From positions 1 to 64,000 of the forward strand of contig NZ_JACHFW010000004.1 in NCBI RefSeq assembly GCF_014202115.1: a DNA stretch of 64,000 nt, read 5' to 3'. The position numbers and the translations under genes were made by a program. Origin of the DNA: Catenibacillus scindens. GTDB taxonomy: Bacteria > Bacillota > Clostridia > Lachnospirales > Lachnospiraceae. Below are positions 42,357 to 50,794 of this stretch, piece after piece (the stretch's first letter is position 1; each line of letters begins with the position of its first letter). A model generated the notes under the pieces. It worked only from the letters and a program-made list of their open reading frames with translations, had not been told where the DNA came from and did not search any database.

Positions 42357-43126
42357 TATAATTCCACCTCCAGAGCATTAAATACAGGACCGTCTTTACA
42401 GATACGTTTATTATTCACATGCGTATGGGCATCCACATCTTTGGACTTGCATACGCAGGCCAGACAGGCGCCAATGCCGCAGGCCATTTTTTCTTCCAGG
42501 GAAATTTCACATTCAATGGATTTTTCCACAGAAAAATCTTTGACCGCCCTAAGCATGGGCGTCGGGCCGCAGCTATAGATCTTATCGGCTGTAAGGCCAT
42601 GCTGACGGATAGCGTCCATGACGTTGCCTTTCGTACCCACACTTCCGTCCTCTGTGGCAATGTAAACATTGCCGTAGTCTTCCAGCTCCGACGCTAAAAA
42701 TGTCTGGCTGTCCTTATAGCCGAGGACAATATCTTTCTCACAGTCCAGATTTTTGGCCAGTTCAAGCATGGGCGGAATGCCGATGCCTCCGGCGACGAGA
42801 AGGGCTCTGCCCTCCTGCTTTAATGTATAACCATTGCCCAGAGGCCCCATCACCGATACTCTCTGTCCGGCTTTTAAATGAGAAAACTCTTCTGTGCCTG
42901 CGCCTACTACCCGGTAAACGACCCGGATGCTGCGAAATTCTCTGTCCACTTCACAAATACTAATAGGCCTTGGGAGAAGCCTGGAACTGTCGTTGCTGTA
43001 GATTGAAATAAATTGTCCCGGCTTTGCCTCGTCGGCCATGGAACCTACTGCCAGCCACATGCTGTAAACGTCTTTGGCCAGCTTTTTCTGATAATTAACC
43101 GTAACGGTCATCTTTTTTATACTCAT
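42356..43126 (-). CDS. pyrK: Dihydroorotate dehydrogenase, electron transfer subunit
   Basis: A 256-residue PyrK. The FAD-binding part has RLLPRPISICEVD and GPLGNGYTL. The NAD-binding part has LLVAGGIGIPPMLELAKNL and SCGPTPMLRAV. The [2Fe-2S] site is CGIGACLACVC with a later Cys at RICKDGP. It takes electrons from PyrD to NAD. Its start lies 15 nt after pyrC. Confidence 0.97.
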   Translation of the reverse strand: MSIKKMTVTVNYQKKLAKDVYSMWLAVGSMADEAKPGQFISIYSNDSSRLLPRPISICEVDREFRSIRVVYRVVGAGTEEFSHLKAGQRVSVMGPLGNGYTLKQEGRALLVAGGIGIPPMLELAKNLDCEKDIVLGYKDSQTFLASELEDYGNVYIATEDGSVGTKGNVMDAIRQHGLTADKIYSCGPTPMLRAVKDFSVEKSIECEISLEEKMACGIGACLACVCKSKDVDAHTHVNNKRICKDGPVFNALEVEL

Positions 43127-43141
43127 CTTATTCTCTCCAAT

Positions 43142-44428
43142 TCACATTTGATCGTCTGTAAAGACAACTTTTCCGCCCACAATAGTTTTATACACTTTTC
43201 CCCGCACTTTAAAGCCTTCAAAGGGGGTATTCTTCCCTTTGGACACAAAATCTGCCCCGTGGATCACATATTCCTCGTCCGGGCGGATCAGAGTAATATC
43301 CGCCACCTTGCCTTCCGCCAGTGATCCCCGGTCAATTCCGATAATCTGCGCCGGCCGCCAGCTCATCCGCTCAACCATCTCATAGGGCGTCAGCTTTCCT
43401 GTATGAACCAGATAAGTCATGGTCAGTGACAGCACCGTCTCACTTCCCACAATTCCAAAAGGCGCCTTGGCAATCCCTCTGGATTTTTCCTCCGCGCTGT
43501 GGGGCGCGTGATCCGTAGAAATCGCTTCCATGATCCCCTGGCTTAACCCCTCCACAAGGGCGTCCCGGTCCTCCCTGGATCTGAGCGGCGGATTCATTTT
43601 ATAATTGGCGTCATCCCCAGGAATATCGTCCTGAGTCAGTATAAAATGGTGGGGGCATACTTCTGCGGTTACGTCGATACCGTCAGCCCTAGCCGCTTTT
43701 ACCATAGCAACACTGTCTTTTGTGGAGCAGTGGCACAGGTGAAGGCGGCACCCTGTGGATTTGGCAAGAATGATATCTCTGGCCGCGATAATATCTTCCA
43801 CATCGTTTCCGATGCCCTCAACGCCCAGGCGCTGAGCCACCGGACCGGCGTTAAGGGCCCCACGGCCTACCAGCGTCTTGTCCTCGCAATGGGCCAGCAC
43901 TGTGATCCCGGCTTCTTTAGCCTGGATCATGCCCTCTTTATACAGCTTTGTATCCATCACGCTCTTGCCATCCTCGCTGATGGCAACAGCTCCGGCCTCA
44001 GCCATGGCCTTGATGTCCGCAAGTTCTTTGCCCATCTGACCTTTCGTCACCGCTCCCACCGGCCAGATATTAACCACAGCCTCATTCTCCGCTTTGTCTT
44101 TCAGCCAACGGACCATCTCAGAGCTGTCAATCACCGGCTTCGTGTTTGGCATGGGGCATATAGACGTATATCCGCCCCTGGCCGCAGCCATAGCTCCTGT
44201 CTTAATCGTCTCTTTATACTCAAATCCTGGTTCGCGCAAGTGAACATGAAGGTCGATCAGTCCAGGAACGACGTAACAGCCAGAAGCGTCCAAAACCTGA
44301 TCGCCTTCCTGCGGTTCAATCTGTGAATCCACACGGCATACTTTGCCGTCCTTCACTAAAACATCAAACTGTCCGTCCCGTTTTGTCGCCGGATCAATTA
44401 ACCGGCCGCCTTTAATCAAAAGACTCAT
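43142..44428 (-). CDS. pyrC: Dihydroorotase
   Basis: A class I dihydroorotase of about 428 residues. VVPGLIDLHVHLREPGFEYKET has the H-x-H metal ligands, followed by CPMPNTKPV, AHCEDKTLV, LHLCHCSTKDSV, VTAEVCPHHFIL and ISTDHAPHSAEEK. It closes carbamoyl-aspartate to dihydroorotate. The ATG at 44428 is preceded by AAAGGGG. It leads the pyrC-pyrK-pyrD operon; the short leader leaves no room for a PyrR attenuator. Confidence 0.96.
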   Translation of the reverse strand: MSLLIKGGRLIDPATKRDGQFDVLVKDGKVCRVDSQIEPQEGDQVLDASGCYVVPGLIDLHVHLREPGFEYKETIKTGAMAAARGGYTSICPMPNTKPVIDSSEMVRWLKDKAENEAVVNIWPVGAVTKGQMGKELADIKAMAEAGAVAISEDGKSVMDTKLYKEGMIQAKEAGITVLAHCEDKTLVGRGALNAGPVAQRLGVEGIGNDVEDIIAARDIILAKSTGCRLHLCHCSTKDSVAMVKAARADGIDVTAEVCPHHFILTQDDIPGDDANYKMNPPLRSREDRDALVEGLSQGIMEAISTDHAPHSAEEKSRGIAKAPFGIVGSETVLSLTMTYLVHTGKLTPYEMVERMSWRPAQIIGIDRGSLAEGKVADITLIRPDEEYVIHGADFVSKGKNTPFEGFKVRGKVYKTIVGGKVVFTDDQM

Positions 44429-44468
44429 GAGCAAACCCCTTTCTTAATTGTTCGTTATAAGCAATCCT

Positions 44469-44497
44469 ATTTTATCATATCCCATTCACCATAGCAA
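44469..44497 (-). promoter_or_regulatory. Promoter of the pyrCKD operon
   Basis: TTGCTA (44492-44497) and TAAAAT (44469-44474) with 17 bp between them, giving a leader of about 35 nt before pyrC. Confidence 0.65.
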
Positions 44498-44652
44498 ACC
44501 TATATTTTTCAGCAGCAAAATAAATTGTAACAGTTGTAGCTGCGGCAGCAGCGGTAAAGCCAGAAAAGCAGGCGGGATTGCAAATGAGACGTGGAGGGGA
44601 CTGTGAATCGTAATGAATAGTTAGAAATGTTTAAAAAATTCAAAAAAATCTG

Positions 44653-44681
44653 TTGACAAACACGACTTTATCATGTATAGT
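44653..44681 (+). promoter_or_regulatory. tRNA-Gly promoter
   Basis: TTGACA (44653-44658) and TATAGT (44676-44681) with a 17-bp spacer, 45 nt before the mature tRNA. Confidence 0.8.
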
Positions 44682-44725
44682 AATAAATGTCCTTGAGAGA
44701 GGAAAAATAAAAGAGTTTTTATTAT

Positions 44726-44797
44726 GCGCGAGTGGCTCAGTGGTGGAGTGTCGCCTTGCCAAGGCGAAGGTCGCGGGTTCGAATCCCGTCTCGCGCT
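44726..44797 (+). tRNA. tRNA-Gly (GCC)
   Basis: A 72-nt cloverleaf. The acceptor stem is GCGCGAG with CTCGCGC. The D arm is GGCTCAGTGGTGGAG. The anticodon stem-loop CGCCTTGCCAAGGCG carries anticodon GCC. The T arm is GCGGGTTCGAATCCCGT. CCA is not encoded. A T run (TTACTTTTTTTCAG) follows directly and may end transcription. Confidence 0.97.
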
Positions 44798-44881
44798 TAC
44801 TTTTTTTCAGTAAAACAGCGGGTTTCTTAAAGATTCTGGCTGTTTTTTTATTTCCGCGTCCATTTGGCGAGTGCCGCGAGA

Positions 44882-44949
44882 GTCAACACCTCCTCAACTT
44901 TACACTATCACAAAACAGACGCTTTATTACTTGTTGCGGAGGTGTTGAC
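44882..44949 (+). promoter_or_regulatory. Shine-Dalgarno-sequestering stem in the toxin leader
   Basis: GTCAACACCTCC at 44882-44893 is the exact reverse complement of GGAGGTGTTGAC at 44938-44949, the toxin ribosome binding site and spacer. The 12-bp stem would hide the site in a full-length transcript, a common control in type I toxin mRNAs. Confidence 0.8.
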
Positions 44950-45021
44950 ATGAAAGACCTGATGACCTTTGCCATGTTCATTCTCGCATTGCTGACATTC
45001 GTCTTTACGTTTATCAAGTAG
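44950..45021 (+). CDS. Type I toxin peptide (holin-like, 23 residues)
   Basis: A 23-residue single-helix hydrophobic peptide, starting MKDLMTFAMFILALLTF and ending in FIK. GGAGGTG lies 5 nt before its ATG. Short membrane peptides with this LALLTFxxTFIK pattern are the holin-like/TxpA-style toxins of Firmicutes, which damage the membrane when overproduced. The leader stem hides the ribosome site, and a convergent small RNA overlaps the 3' end. It is missed by ordinary gene callers because of its size; a longer in-frame ORF from 44653 runs through the tRNA and is not real. Confidence 0.75.
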   Translation: MKDLMTFAMFILALLTFVFTFIK

Positions 45022-45035
45022 TGCTTTAAGCATAG

Positions 45036-45135
45036 AAAAACCACCCCGAAACTTTGGCGAGTGATGGAGTGGTATTTCTATTTTACCTATTCATAAGGGT
45101 CAACCACTTTGTGGGCGGTTATCTTCCCTTTTTCC
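45036..45135 (-). ncRNA. Antisense RNA antitoxin (RatA/SR-like)
   Basis: A predicted RNA of about 100 nt starting near 45135 from the promoter at 45142-45170 and ending at a terminator hairpin (ACCACTCC with GGGGTGGT, then TTTTT; 45036-45072). It converges on the toxin mRNA and would pair with its 3' end, the same geometry as txpA-ratA and bsrG-sr4 in Bacillus. An internal CCAC/GTGG hairpin lies at about 45,100. The role is inferred from layout. Confidence 0.7.
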
Positions 45136-45141
45136 ATTATC

Positions 45142-45170
45142 ATTATAACGCACCCGGCATTGAGATTCAA
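45142..45170 (-). promoter_or_regulatory. Antitoxin RNA promoter
   Basis: TTGAAT (45165-45170) and a perfect TATAAT (45142-45147) on the minus strand with a 17-bp spacer. It overlaps the region just upstream of the dehydrogenase gene on the other strand. Confidence 0.8.
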
Positions 45171-45200
45171 GAAATTTTATACTATCCAAGGAGGTTATTT

Positions 45201-46145
45201 ATGAACATCGTTTTACTCGAATCCCTGGGCATCAGCCAGGAACTTTTAGATCAGTACACCGCCCCTCTGATGGCTGCGGGACACCATTTTACAGCTTTTG
45301 ACCGCAGCACAGATACGGCAGTCCTCATAGAGGAGGCAAAAGACGCGGACATTTTAATGTTGGCGAATATGCCTTTACCGGCAAAAGTCATCGACCATTG
45401 CCCCCATCTGAAGTACATTAATGTTGCCTTTACCGGCGTGGATCATATTCCGGTAGCCCGCGCCAAAGAGCGGGGAATTTTAGTAAGCAACGCTTCCGGC
45501 TACTCAACCCAGGCAGTATCTGAGCTGACCATTGCCATGATCCTGACACTGCTGCGCCAGATTCCCGCGGCGGATAAAAAGTGCCGCGGCGGCCAGACCA
45601 AAGACGGGATTACCGGCTTTGAGCTTCACAACAAAACTGTAGGAATCATCGGCACCGGCGCCATTGGCATGAATACTATCCGTCTCTGTCAGGCTTTTGG
45701 ATGCAGGATTCTGGCCTACAACGGATTTACACCGGGAAAAACAGGGGAAGGGATCACTTATCTCCCCCTCTATCCCATGCTTGAACAATCCGATATTGTA
45801 GTTCTTCACTGTCCCTTAACAGAAGCCTCCAGAAATCTTATAGACCGCCAGGCTCTCTCACACATGAAAAGCAGTGCTATTCTTATTAATACAGCCCGGG
45901 GCCCGGTAGTCGATTCCCAGGCTCTTGCCGACGCCCTGAACGAAGGCAGGATTGCCGGCGCAGGCGTGGATGTTTTTGAGATGGAACCTCCAATCCCCAA
46001 AGACCATCCTCTCCTTAACTGCAAAAACATACTGCTGACGCCCCATCTGGCCTTTTCCACAGCGGAATCTATGAAGCTGCGGGCAGCCATTGTCTTTGAC
46101 AATATAGAAAAATTCCTGTCCGGCGCTCCCGCCAACCTTGTGTGA
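45201..46145 (+). CDS. D-isomer-specific 2-hydroxyacid dehydrogenase
   Basis: A 314-residue NAD-dependent dehydrogenase. KTVGIIGTGAIGMNTIRL is the Rossmann GxGxxG. ILINTARGPVVDSQALADAL supplies the catalytic Arg, DVFEMEPPIPKDHPLL the Glu region, and LLTPHLAFST the catalytic His. It interconverts 2-keto and D-2-hydroxy acids, possibly glycerate or phosphoglycerate-like; the exact substrate is not set by sequence. AAGGAGG precedes the ATG at 45201. The 49 extra codons upstream run through the antisense RNA gene and are rejected. Confidence 0.92.
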   Translation: MNIVLLESLGISQELLDQYTAPLMAAGHHFTAFDRSTDTAVLIEEAKDADILMLANMPLPAKVIDHCPHLKYINVAFTGVDHIPVARAKERGILVSNASGYSTQAVSELTIAMILTLLRQIPAADKKCRGGQTKDGITGFELHNKTVGIIGTGAIGMNTIRLCQAFGCRILAYNGFTPGKTGEGITYLPLYPMLEQSDIVVLHCPLTEASRNLIDRQALSHMKSSAILINTARGPVVDSQALADALNEGRIAGAGVDVFEMEPPIPKDHPLLNCKNILLTPHLAFSTAESMKLRAAIVFDNIEKFLSGAPANLV

Positions 46146-46308
46146 AATCCCGCCTTTTCATATTTTCATAATTCAGATGACCTGACAAACCTGCAAAATA
46201 ATGCTCTGCTCATCTCATCTGTCCGCCAGAGAAACTCCGGATGCCACTGCACCGCCCATAGGAATCTGTAACCGGGATGATATATGGCTTCTATAATTCC
46301 ATTAAAAT

Positions 46309-46553
46309 GATGCCAGGGTCAAAAGGTCATGCTTTTCATGCTTGCATGAAAAAGCATGACCTTTTGACCCGAAAAACATGAGGTGCAGGACATCCGGTGG
46401 ATGTCTGCTCTGCACCGACCGAAGCGGAGCGTAGACAGCAGCCATTTTTCGAAGAAAAATGAGCGATTTCGAATGTTTTTAGGATTTCGAGAGCGCAGAG
46501 CGCGGAGAAATCCGTGGCATCATGGGGTCAAAAGACCTTTTGACCCCAACATC
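46309..46553. mobile_element. MITE-like element with 8-bp target duplication
   Basis: A 245-bp element with terminal inverted repeats GATGCCAGGGTCAAAAGG and (reverse complement) GATGTTGGGGTCAAAAGG. It is flanked on both sides by the direct repeat ATTAAAAT (46301-46308, 46554-46561). Inside are further hairpins, GGTCATGCTTTT with AAAAGCATGACC and GTGCAG/ACATCC with GGATGT/CTGCAC, and no gene. The intact target duplication shows that it inserted as a unit. The transposase family that would move it is not determined. The rest of the 46146-46685 gap holds nothing else but the lysA terminator. Confidence 0.85.
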
Positions 46554-46644
46554 ATTAAAATATCCGGGAAGCATCCATAAACTGTCTTTATCTTCATCAA
46601 ACAATGGCATAACGCCGATTACTTGTTTCACACTTCCACCTCAC

Positions 46645-46679
46645 AAAAACAGGGCGCCAAAATTCTTTTTGACGCCCTT
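46645..46679 (-). terminator. Terminator after lysA
   Basis: GGGCGTC and GGCGCCC form the stem on the minus strand, followed by TGTTTTT. Confidence 0.8.
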
Positions 46680-46685
46680 GCCGCT

Positions 46686-47966
46686 TTATTTATACTCTTT
46701 TGTATATTTGTCAAACATCCCTGTAAAATCAAAGGTGGCAAAATAATCTGCCGGAGTTTCGGCGCGACGGATGAGCTGAGTGGAACCATCCTCCTTTAAA
46801 AGGACTTCCGCAGAGCGAAGACGGCCGTTGTAGTTATAGCCCATGGAATAACCGTGAGCGCCGGTATCATGGATGATAAGATAATCGCCAATATCAATCT
46901 TTGGAAGCATTCGGTCAATGGCAAATTTATCATTGTTCTCACACAGGGAACCAGTAATGTCATATTTGTGGTCGCAAGGCATATCTTCCTTACCGGCCAC
47001 TGTAATGTGATGGTAAGCTCCATACATAGCCGGCCGCATCAGGTTACAGGCGTTGGCATCCACACCAATGTAATCTTTGAAAATCTTCTTTTCGTGAATC
47101 GCCTTTGTGATCACATGACCGTACGGCGCCAGCATAAAACGGCCCATTTCTGTGAAGATGGCCACGTCGTCCATTCCCGCAGGGACAAGGATCTCCTCAT
47201 AGGCTTTGCGCACACCCTCACCGATGACCAAAATATCATTAGGCTCCTCATCGGGATGGTAGGGAACACCCACACCTCCGGACAGGTTGATAAACTTAAT
47301 ATGAGCGCCAGTCTCCTCTTTCAGTTCCACAGCGGTCTTGAAGAGAATCCGGGCCAGCGCGGGATAGTATTCATTGGTTTTTGTATTGCTGGCAAGAAAT
47401 GCATGAAGGCCGAAAGTCTTAGCCCCTTTCTCCAAAAGGATCTTAAAGCCCTCTGTAAGCTGCTCACGCGTAAAGCCGTATTTAGCTTCACCCGGCGTAT
47501 CCATAATGGATGTGCTGATCTTAAACTCTCCGCCGGTGTTAAAACGGCAGCAGATTGTCTCCGGAATCTTTCCAATGGTCTTTTCCAGGAAATCAATATG
47601 ACTGATATCGTCCAGGTTAATGATAGCCCCAAGATCGCTGGCCAGCTTGAAATCCTCTGCAGGTGTGTCGTTGGAAGAAAACATCATCTCATGGCCCTTA
47701 AATCCGCACACATCCGACATCATCAGCTCTGTCAGCGATGAGCAGTCGGTGCCGCAGCCTTCCTCTTTGAGAATTTTTAAAATATATGGGTTGGGCGTCG
47801 CCTTAACGGCAAAGTATTCTTTAAAACCTTTATTCCAGGAAAACGCCTGATTCACCTTACGGGCATTTTCACGGATTCCCTTTTCATCATATAAATGAAA
47901 GGGGGTTGGATATTCCTTAACGATAGCGTCAAGCTGCTCTTTTGTTACAAACGGCACTTTTTTCAT
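46686..47966 (-). CDS. lysA: Diaminopimelate decarboxylase-like PLP enzyme
   Basis: A 426-residue fold-III PLP decarboxylase. EYFAVKATPNPYILKIL carries the PLP lysine. CGTDCSSLTEL, NLSGGVGVPYHPDEEPND (glycine-rich phosphate loop) and GVDANACNLMRPAMYGAYHHI follow. It probably makes lysine from meso-diaminopimelate. The usual H-I-G-S-Q segment is replaced by LHAFLASNTKT, so it belongs to a divergent subfamily and a related decarboxylase activity is possible. It stands alone and faces away from ilvE. Confidence 0.88.
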   Translation of the reverse strand: MKKVPFVTKEQLDAIVKEYPTPFHLYDEKGIRENARKVNQAFSWNKGFKEYFAVKATPNPYILKILKEEGCGTDCSSLTELMMSDVCGFKGHEMMFSSNDTPAEDFKLASDLGAIINLDDISHIDFLEKTIGKIPETICCRFNTGGEFKISTSIMDTPGEAKYGFTREQLTEGFKILLEKGAKTFGLHAFLASNTKTNEYYPALARILFKTAVELKEETGAHIKFINLSGGVGVPYHPDEEPNDILVIGEGVRKAYEEILVPAGMDDVAIFTEMGRFMLAPYGHVITKAIHEKKIFKDYIGVDANACNLMRPAMYGAYHHITVAGKEDMPCDHKYDITGSLCENNDKFAIDRMLPKIDIGDYLIIHDTGAHGYSMGYNYNGRLRSAEVLLKEDGSTQLIRRAETPADYFATFDFTGMFDKYTKEYK

Positions 47967-48128
47967 AAATGCGGTACTCCCTTCATCAATGCGTTTACAA
48001 TTTATTTCCTATTTTAATAGTGATCAAAACACATCACAACTATACTTGATTTTATAGGAAAAGTCAATGCCGTCCTGCGCTTTAACATTTTAAAACTTTA
48101 AATTATCACCTTATTCACAAAAAACCAG

Positions 48129-48156
48129 TTGAAAATTACAAAAACTGATGTATAAT
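48129..48156 (+). promoter_or_regulatory. ilvE promoter
   Basis: TTGAAA (48129-48134), a 16-bp spacer and TATAAT (48151-48156). The leader of about 60 nt shows no T-box or attenuator. Confidence 0.75.
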
Positions 48157-48223
48157 AAAACTTAGATTTGCTTCTTTTTAGCGTAAAATGAGACAAAATG
48201 AGACTCGATTGGAGGAAATAGAT

Positions 48224-49249
48224 ATGGAAAAGAAAAATCTTGACTGGGCCAATATCGGTTTTGGCTATCATCAGACAGACTGGCGCTATGTTTCCAACTA
48301 TAAAGATGGCGCCTGGGATGAGGGCGGCCTGACACAGGATGCCAATATTGTCCTGAACGAATGTGCCGGCGTTCTGCAGTATGCACAGACTGTTTTTGAA
48401 GGTCTGAAAGCCTACACCACTGAGGACGGCCGTATTGTAACTTTTCGCCCCGACTTAAACGCGGAGCGCATGGAGGCATCCGCAAAACGTCTTGAGATGC
48501 CTGTATTTCCAAAAGACCGCTTTGTCGAAGCCGTTGCCCAGGTCGTAAAGGCCAACGCCGCCTATGTTCCGCCCTACGGCTCCGGTGCTACATTATATAT
48601 CCGTCCTTACATGTTCGGTTCAAACCCTGTTATCGGTGTTAAACCGGCCACAGAATATCAGTTCCGCGTATTTGCCACGCCGGTAGGCCCTTACTTTAAA
48701 GAAGGCGCCAAACCTATCGTTATCAAAGTCAGCGATTTTGACCGGGCAGCGCCACACGGCACCGGTCATATCAAAGCCGGATTAAACTACGCCATGAGCC
48801 TCCACGCTATTGTTACGGCTCACGCTGAAGGTTTTGAAGAAAATATGTACCTTGACCCGGCAACCCGGACAAAAGTTGAGGAGACCGGCGGCGCTAACTT
48901 TATTTTCATCACAAAGGATAATAAGCTGGTAACGCCAAAATCCGACAGCATCCTTCCTTCCATTACCCGCCGTTCCATTGTCTATGTGGCAAAAGAATAC
49001 CTGGGCATGGAAGTCGAGGAGCGGGAAGTATACTTTGACGAAGTTAAAGACTTTGCTGAGTGCGGACTGTGCGGCACAGCGGCTGTCATCTCCCCGGTAG
49101 GAAAGATTAACGATCACGGCAAAGAGATCTGCTTTCCAAGCGGCATGGAAGCCATGGGCCCCATTACCCAGAAACTTTACGATACCCTGACCGGCATCCA
49201 GATGGGACACATCAAAGCTCCGGAAGGCTGGATCAAAGTCATCGAATAA
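48224..49249 (+). CDS. ilvE: Branched-chain amino acid aminotransferase
   Basis: A 341-residue class IV PLP aminotransferase with QTVFEGLKAYTT, FRPDLNAERMEASAKRL, LYIRPYMFGS, HIKAGLNYAMS (PLP lysine), NFIFITKDNKLVTP and CGTAAVISPVGKI. It transfers amino groups between glutamate and Leu, Ile or Val. GGAGG before ATG 48224 decides the start; 12 upstream codons are dropped. It is monocistronic, with its own promoter and terminator. Confidence 0.96.
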   Translation: MEKKNLDWANIGFGYHQTDWRYVSNYKDGAWDEGGLTQDANIVLNECAGVLQYAQTVFEGLKAYTTEDGRIVTFRPDLNAERMEASAKRLEMPVFPKDRFVEAVAQVVKANAAYVPPYGSGATLYIRPYMFGSNPVIGVKPATEYQFRVFATPVGPYFKEGAKPIVIKVSDFDRAAPHGTGHIKAGLNYAMSLHAIVTAHAEGFEENMYLDPATRTKVEETGGANFIFITKDNKLVTPKSDSILPSITRRSIVYVAKEYLGMEVEEREVYFDEVKDFAECGLCGTAAVISPVGKINDHGKEICFPSGMEAMGPITQKLYDTLTGIQMGHIKAPEGWIKVIE

Positions 49250-49304
49250 CATACCCCCGCGGTGGCGCCCGTCAGATGGGCAACCCCCGGCGATTGATAT
49301 TTTT

Positions 49305-49347
49305 AAGGGCATATCCCACAGGAGTCTTCTCCACGGATATGCCCTTT
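49305..49347 (+). terminator. Terminator after ilvE
   Basis: AAGGGCATATCC and GGATATGCCCTT form a 12-bp stem with an 18-nt loop, followed by a short T run. It separates ilvE from the convergent folA. Confidence 0.85.
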
Positions 49348-49373
49348 ACTCTATTCATCTATACAGTTTTCTG

Positions 49374-49913
49374 CTACTCGTCCATACAGTGGGCCCGTAT
49401 ATAATCTTTCATGGCCGGATAACTTGTCTTTCTCACATACATATCAAATTCATATTCCAGATCAAAGTAGGTCCGCTCCTCACTTCTGGCGACCACCTCC
49501 CACTCAGGATCTTTGTCCAGATTGGGAAACCATGTATCCGCCTCATAGGCATAATTCATTTTTGTTACATGGGCCACGTCACAGTAAGGCAGCATCTGTC
49601 GGTAAATGCTCTCCCCTCCGATGACATACACGTCCTCAGTAGGGTATTTTTTCACTTCTTCCAGAGCGGACTCAATGTCAGGAACGACGATGGCGTCTTT
49701 CACTGTATACCCTTTTTGTCTGGAAATCACAATATTAAGCCGCTTTTTTAAGGGCATTCCTCCGGGAAAACTTTCCAGAGTCTTTCTTCCCATGATCACC
49801 ACTTTGCCGGTGGTGGTTGTCCTGAAAAACTTCATATCTTCAGGAATACTATTAAGCAGCTTGTTTTTATTTCCGATCGCCCAGTTATTATCTACAGCAA
49901 CAATTAAATTCAT
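49374..49913 (-). CDS. folA: Dihydrofolate reductase
   Basis: A 179-residue DHFR. MNLIVAVDNNWAIGNKNKLL, FFRTTTTGKVVIMGRKTLES and VIGGESIYRQMLPYCD supply the folate and NADPH binding sites. The Asp/Glu position is in PEDMKFF. It regenerates tetrahydrofolate after thymidylate synthesis and follows thyA by 20 nt, the usual pairing. Confidence 0.96.
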   Translation of the reverse strand: MNLIVAVDNNWAIGNKNKLLNSIPEDMKFFRTTTTGKVVIMGRKTLESFPGGMPLKKRLNIVISRQKGYTVKDAIVVPDIESALEEVKKYPTEDVYVIGGESIYRQMLPYCDVAHVTKMNYAYEADTWFPNLDKDPEWEVVARSEERTYFDLEYEFDMYVRKTSYPAMKDYIRAHCMDE

Positions 49914-49933
49914 AGACTCATCTCCCAGTTTTT

Positions 49934-50782
49934 TTATATAGCCACCGGAATATTTTTGATTTGAGGACCGGTTACATAGTCATCCAGACGGAAATCATCC
50001 GGTGTAAAATCATAAAAATCTTTAATTTCCGGGTTCATCCAAAATACAGGCGCGGGATATGACTCCCGTGAGATCAGTTCCTGAACCAGTGGCACATGGC
50101 GGTCATAAATATGAGCGTCGGCAATGACATGGACAAGCTCGCCCACCTGCATGTCACACACCTGGGCAAACATATGCATCAGGGCTGCATACTGAACCAC
50201 ATTCCAGTTGTTAGCCGTAAGTACATCCTGAGAACGCTGATTTAAAATGGCGTTGAGAACCAGCTTCTCTTCCCCGGAGCGTTTTGTCACGTTAAAGGTC
50301 ATACTGTAGGCGCAGGGATAGAGATTCATCTCATGGAGGTCCTGATGGACATAAATATTGGTCATGATCCGGCGGCTGTAGGGATTATTTTTCAGATCAT
50401 AAAGCACCCGGTCCACCTGATCCATCATGCCTTCTTTATACTGATGCTTTACTCCCATCTGATAGCCGTAGGCTTTTCCTATGGAGCCATCTTCATCTGC
50501 CCACTCGTCCCATATATGACTTTTAAGGTCATGGATATTGTTGGACTTTCTCTGCCAGATCCACAGAACCTCGTCAATAGCGCTTTTAATGGCGGTGCGG
50601 CGAAGGGTCAGGGCGGGGAACTCTTTAGACAGGTCATAGCGGTTAACCACGCCAAACTTCTTGATCGTATAGGCAAAGGCGCCGTCCGGCCATTTGGGGC
50701 GGACTTTCTCCCCCTCGGTACTGCATCCGTTTTCAAGAATATCTTTACACATAGATATAAAAACCTGATCTGCGTAACTCAT
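49934..50782 (-). CDS. thyA: Thymidylate synthase
   Basis: A 282-residue ThyA-type enzyme converting dUMP to dTMP. It has KSAIDEVLWIWQRKSN, WDEWADEDGSIGKAYGYQMG, YSRRIMTNIY, LYPCAYSMTFNV (catalytic Cys), LNQRSQDVLTANNWNVVQYA and HVIADAHIYDRHVPLV. The catalytic PCA motif reads YPCAYS. It lies between pepT and folA on the minus strand. Confidence 0.96.
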   Translation of the reverse strand: MSYADQVFISMCKDILENGCSTEGEKVRPKWPDGAFAYTIKKFGVVNRYDLSKEFPALTLRRTAIKSAIDEVLWIWQRKSNNIHDLKSHIWDEWADEDGSIGKAYGYQMGVKHQYKEGMMDQVDRVLYDLKNNPYSRRIMTNIYVHQDLHEMNLYPCAYSMTFNVTKRSGEEKLVLNAILNQRSQDVLTANNWNVVQYAALMHMFAQVCDMQVGELVHVIADAHIYDRHVPLVQELISRESYPAPVFWMNPEIKDFYDFTPDDFRLDDYVTGPQIKNIPVAI

Positions 50783-50794
50783 AATTTCCTCCTT

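Noticed and set aside
44429-44468. PyrR attenuator before pyrC
   Set aside because: The promoter leaves about 35 nt of leader, too short for the anti-anti-terminator structure.
44653-45021. A 122-residue ORF on the plus strand
   Set aside because: It runs through the tRNA-Gly gene and its promoter; only the last 23 codons, with their own ribosome site, are credible.
45054-45200. N-terminal extension of the 2-hydroxyacid dehydrogenase
   Set aside because: The extension is the complement of the antisense RNA; the ATG at 45201 has AAGGAGG and begins the conserved domain.
46383-46746. Short plus-strand ORFs inside and after the MITE-like element
   Set aside because: They are made of hairpin sequence, have no ribosome sites and show no protein-like pattern.
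48157-48223. T-box or leucine attenuator before ilvE
   Set aside because: The leader is only about 60 nt and has no T-box sequence, leader peptide or terminator pair.
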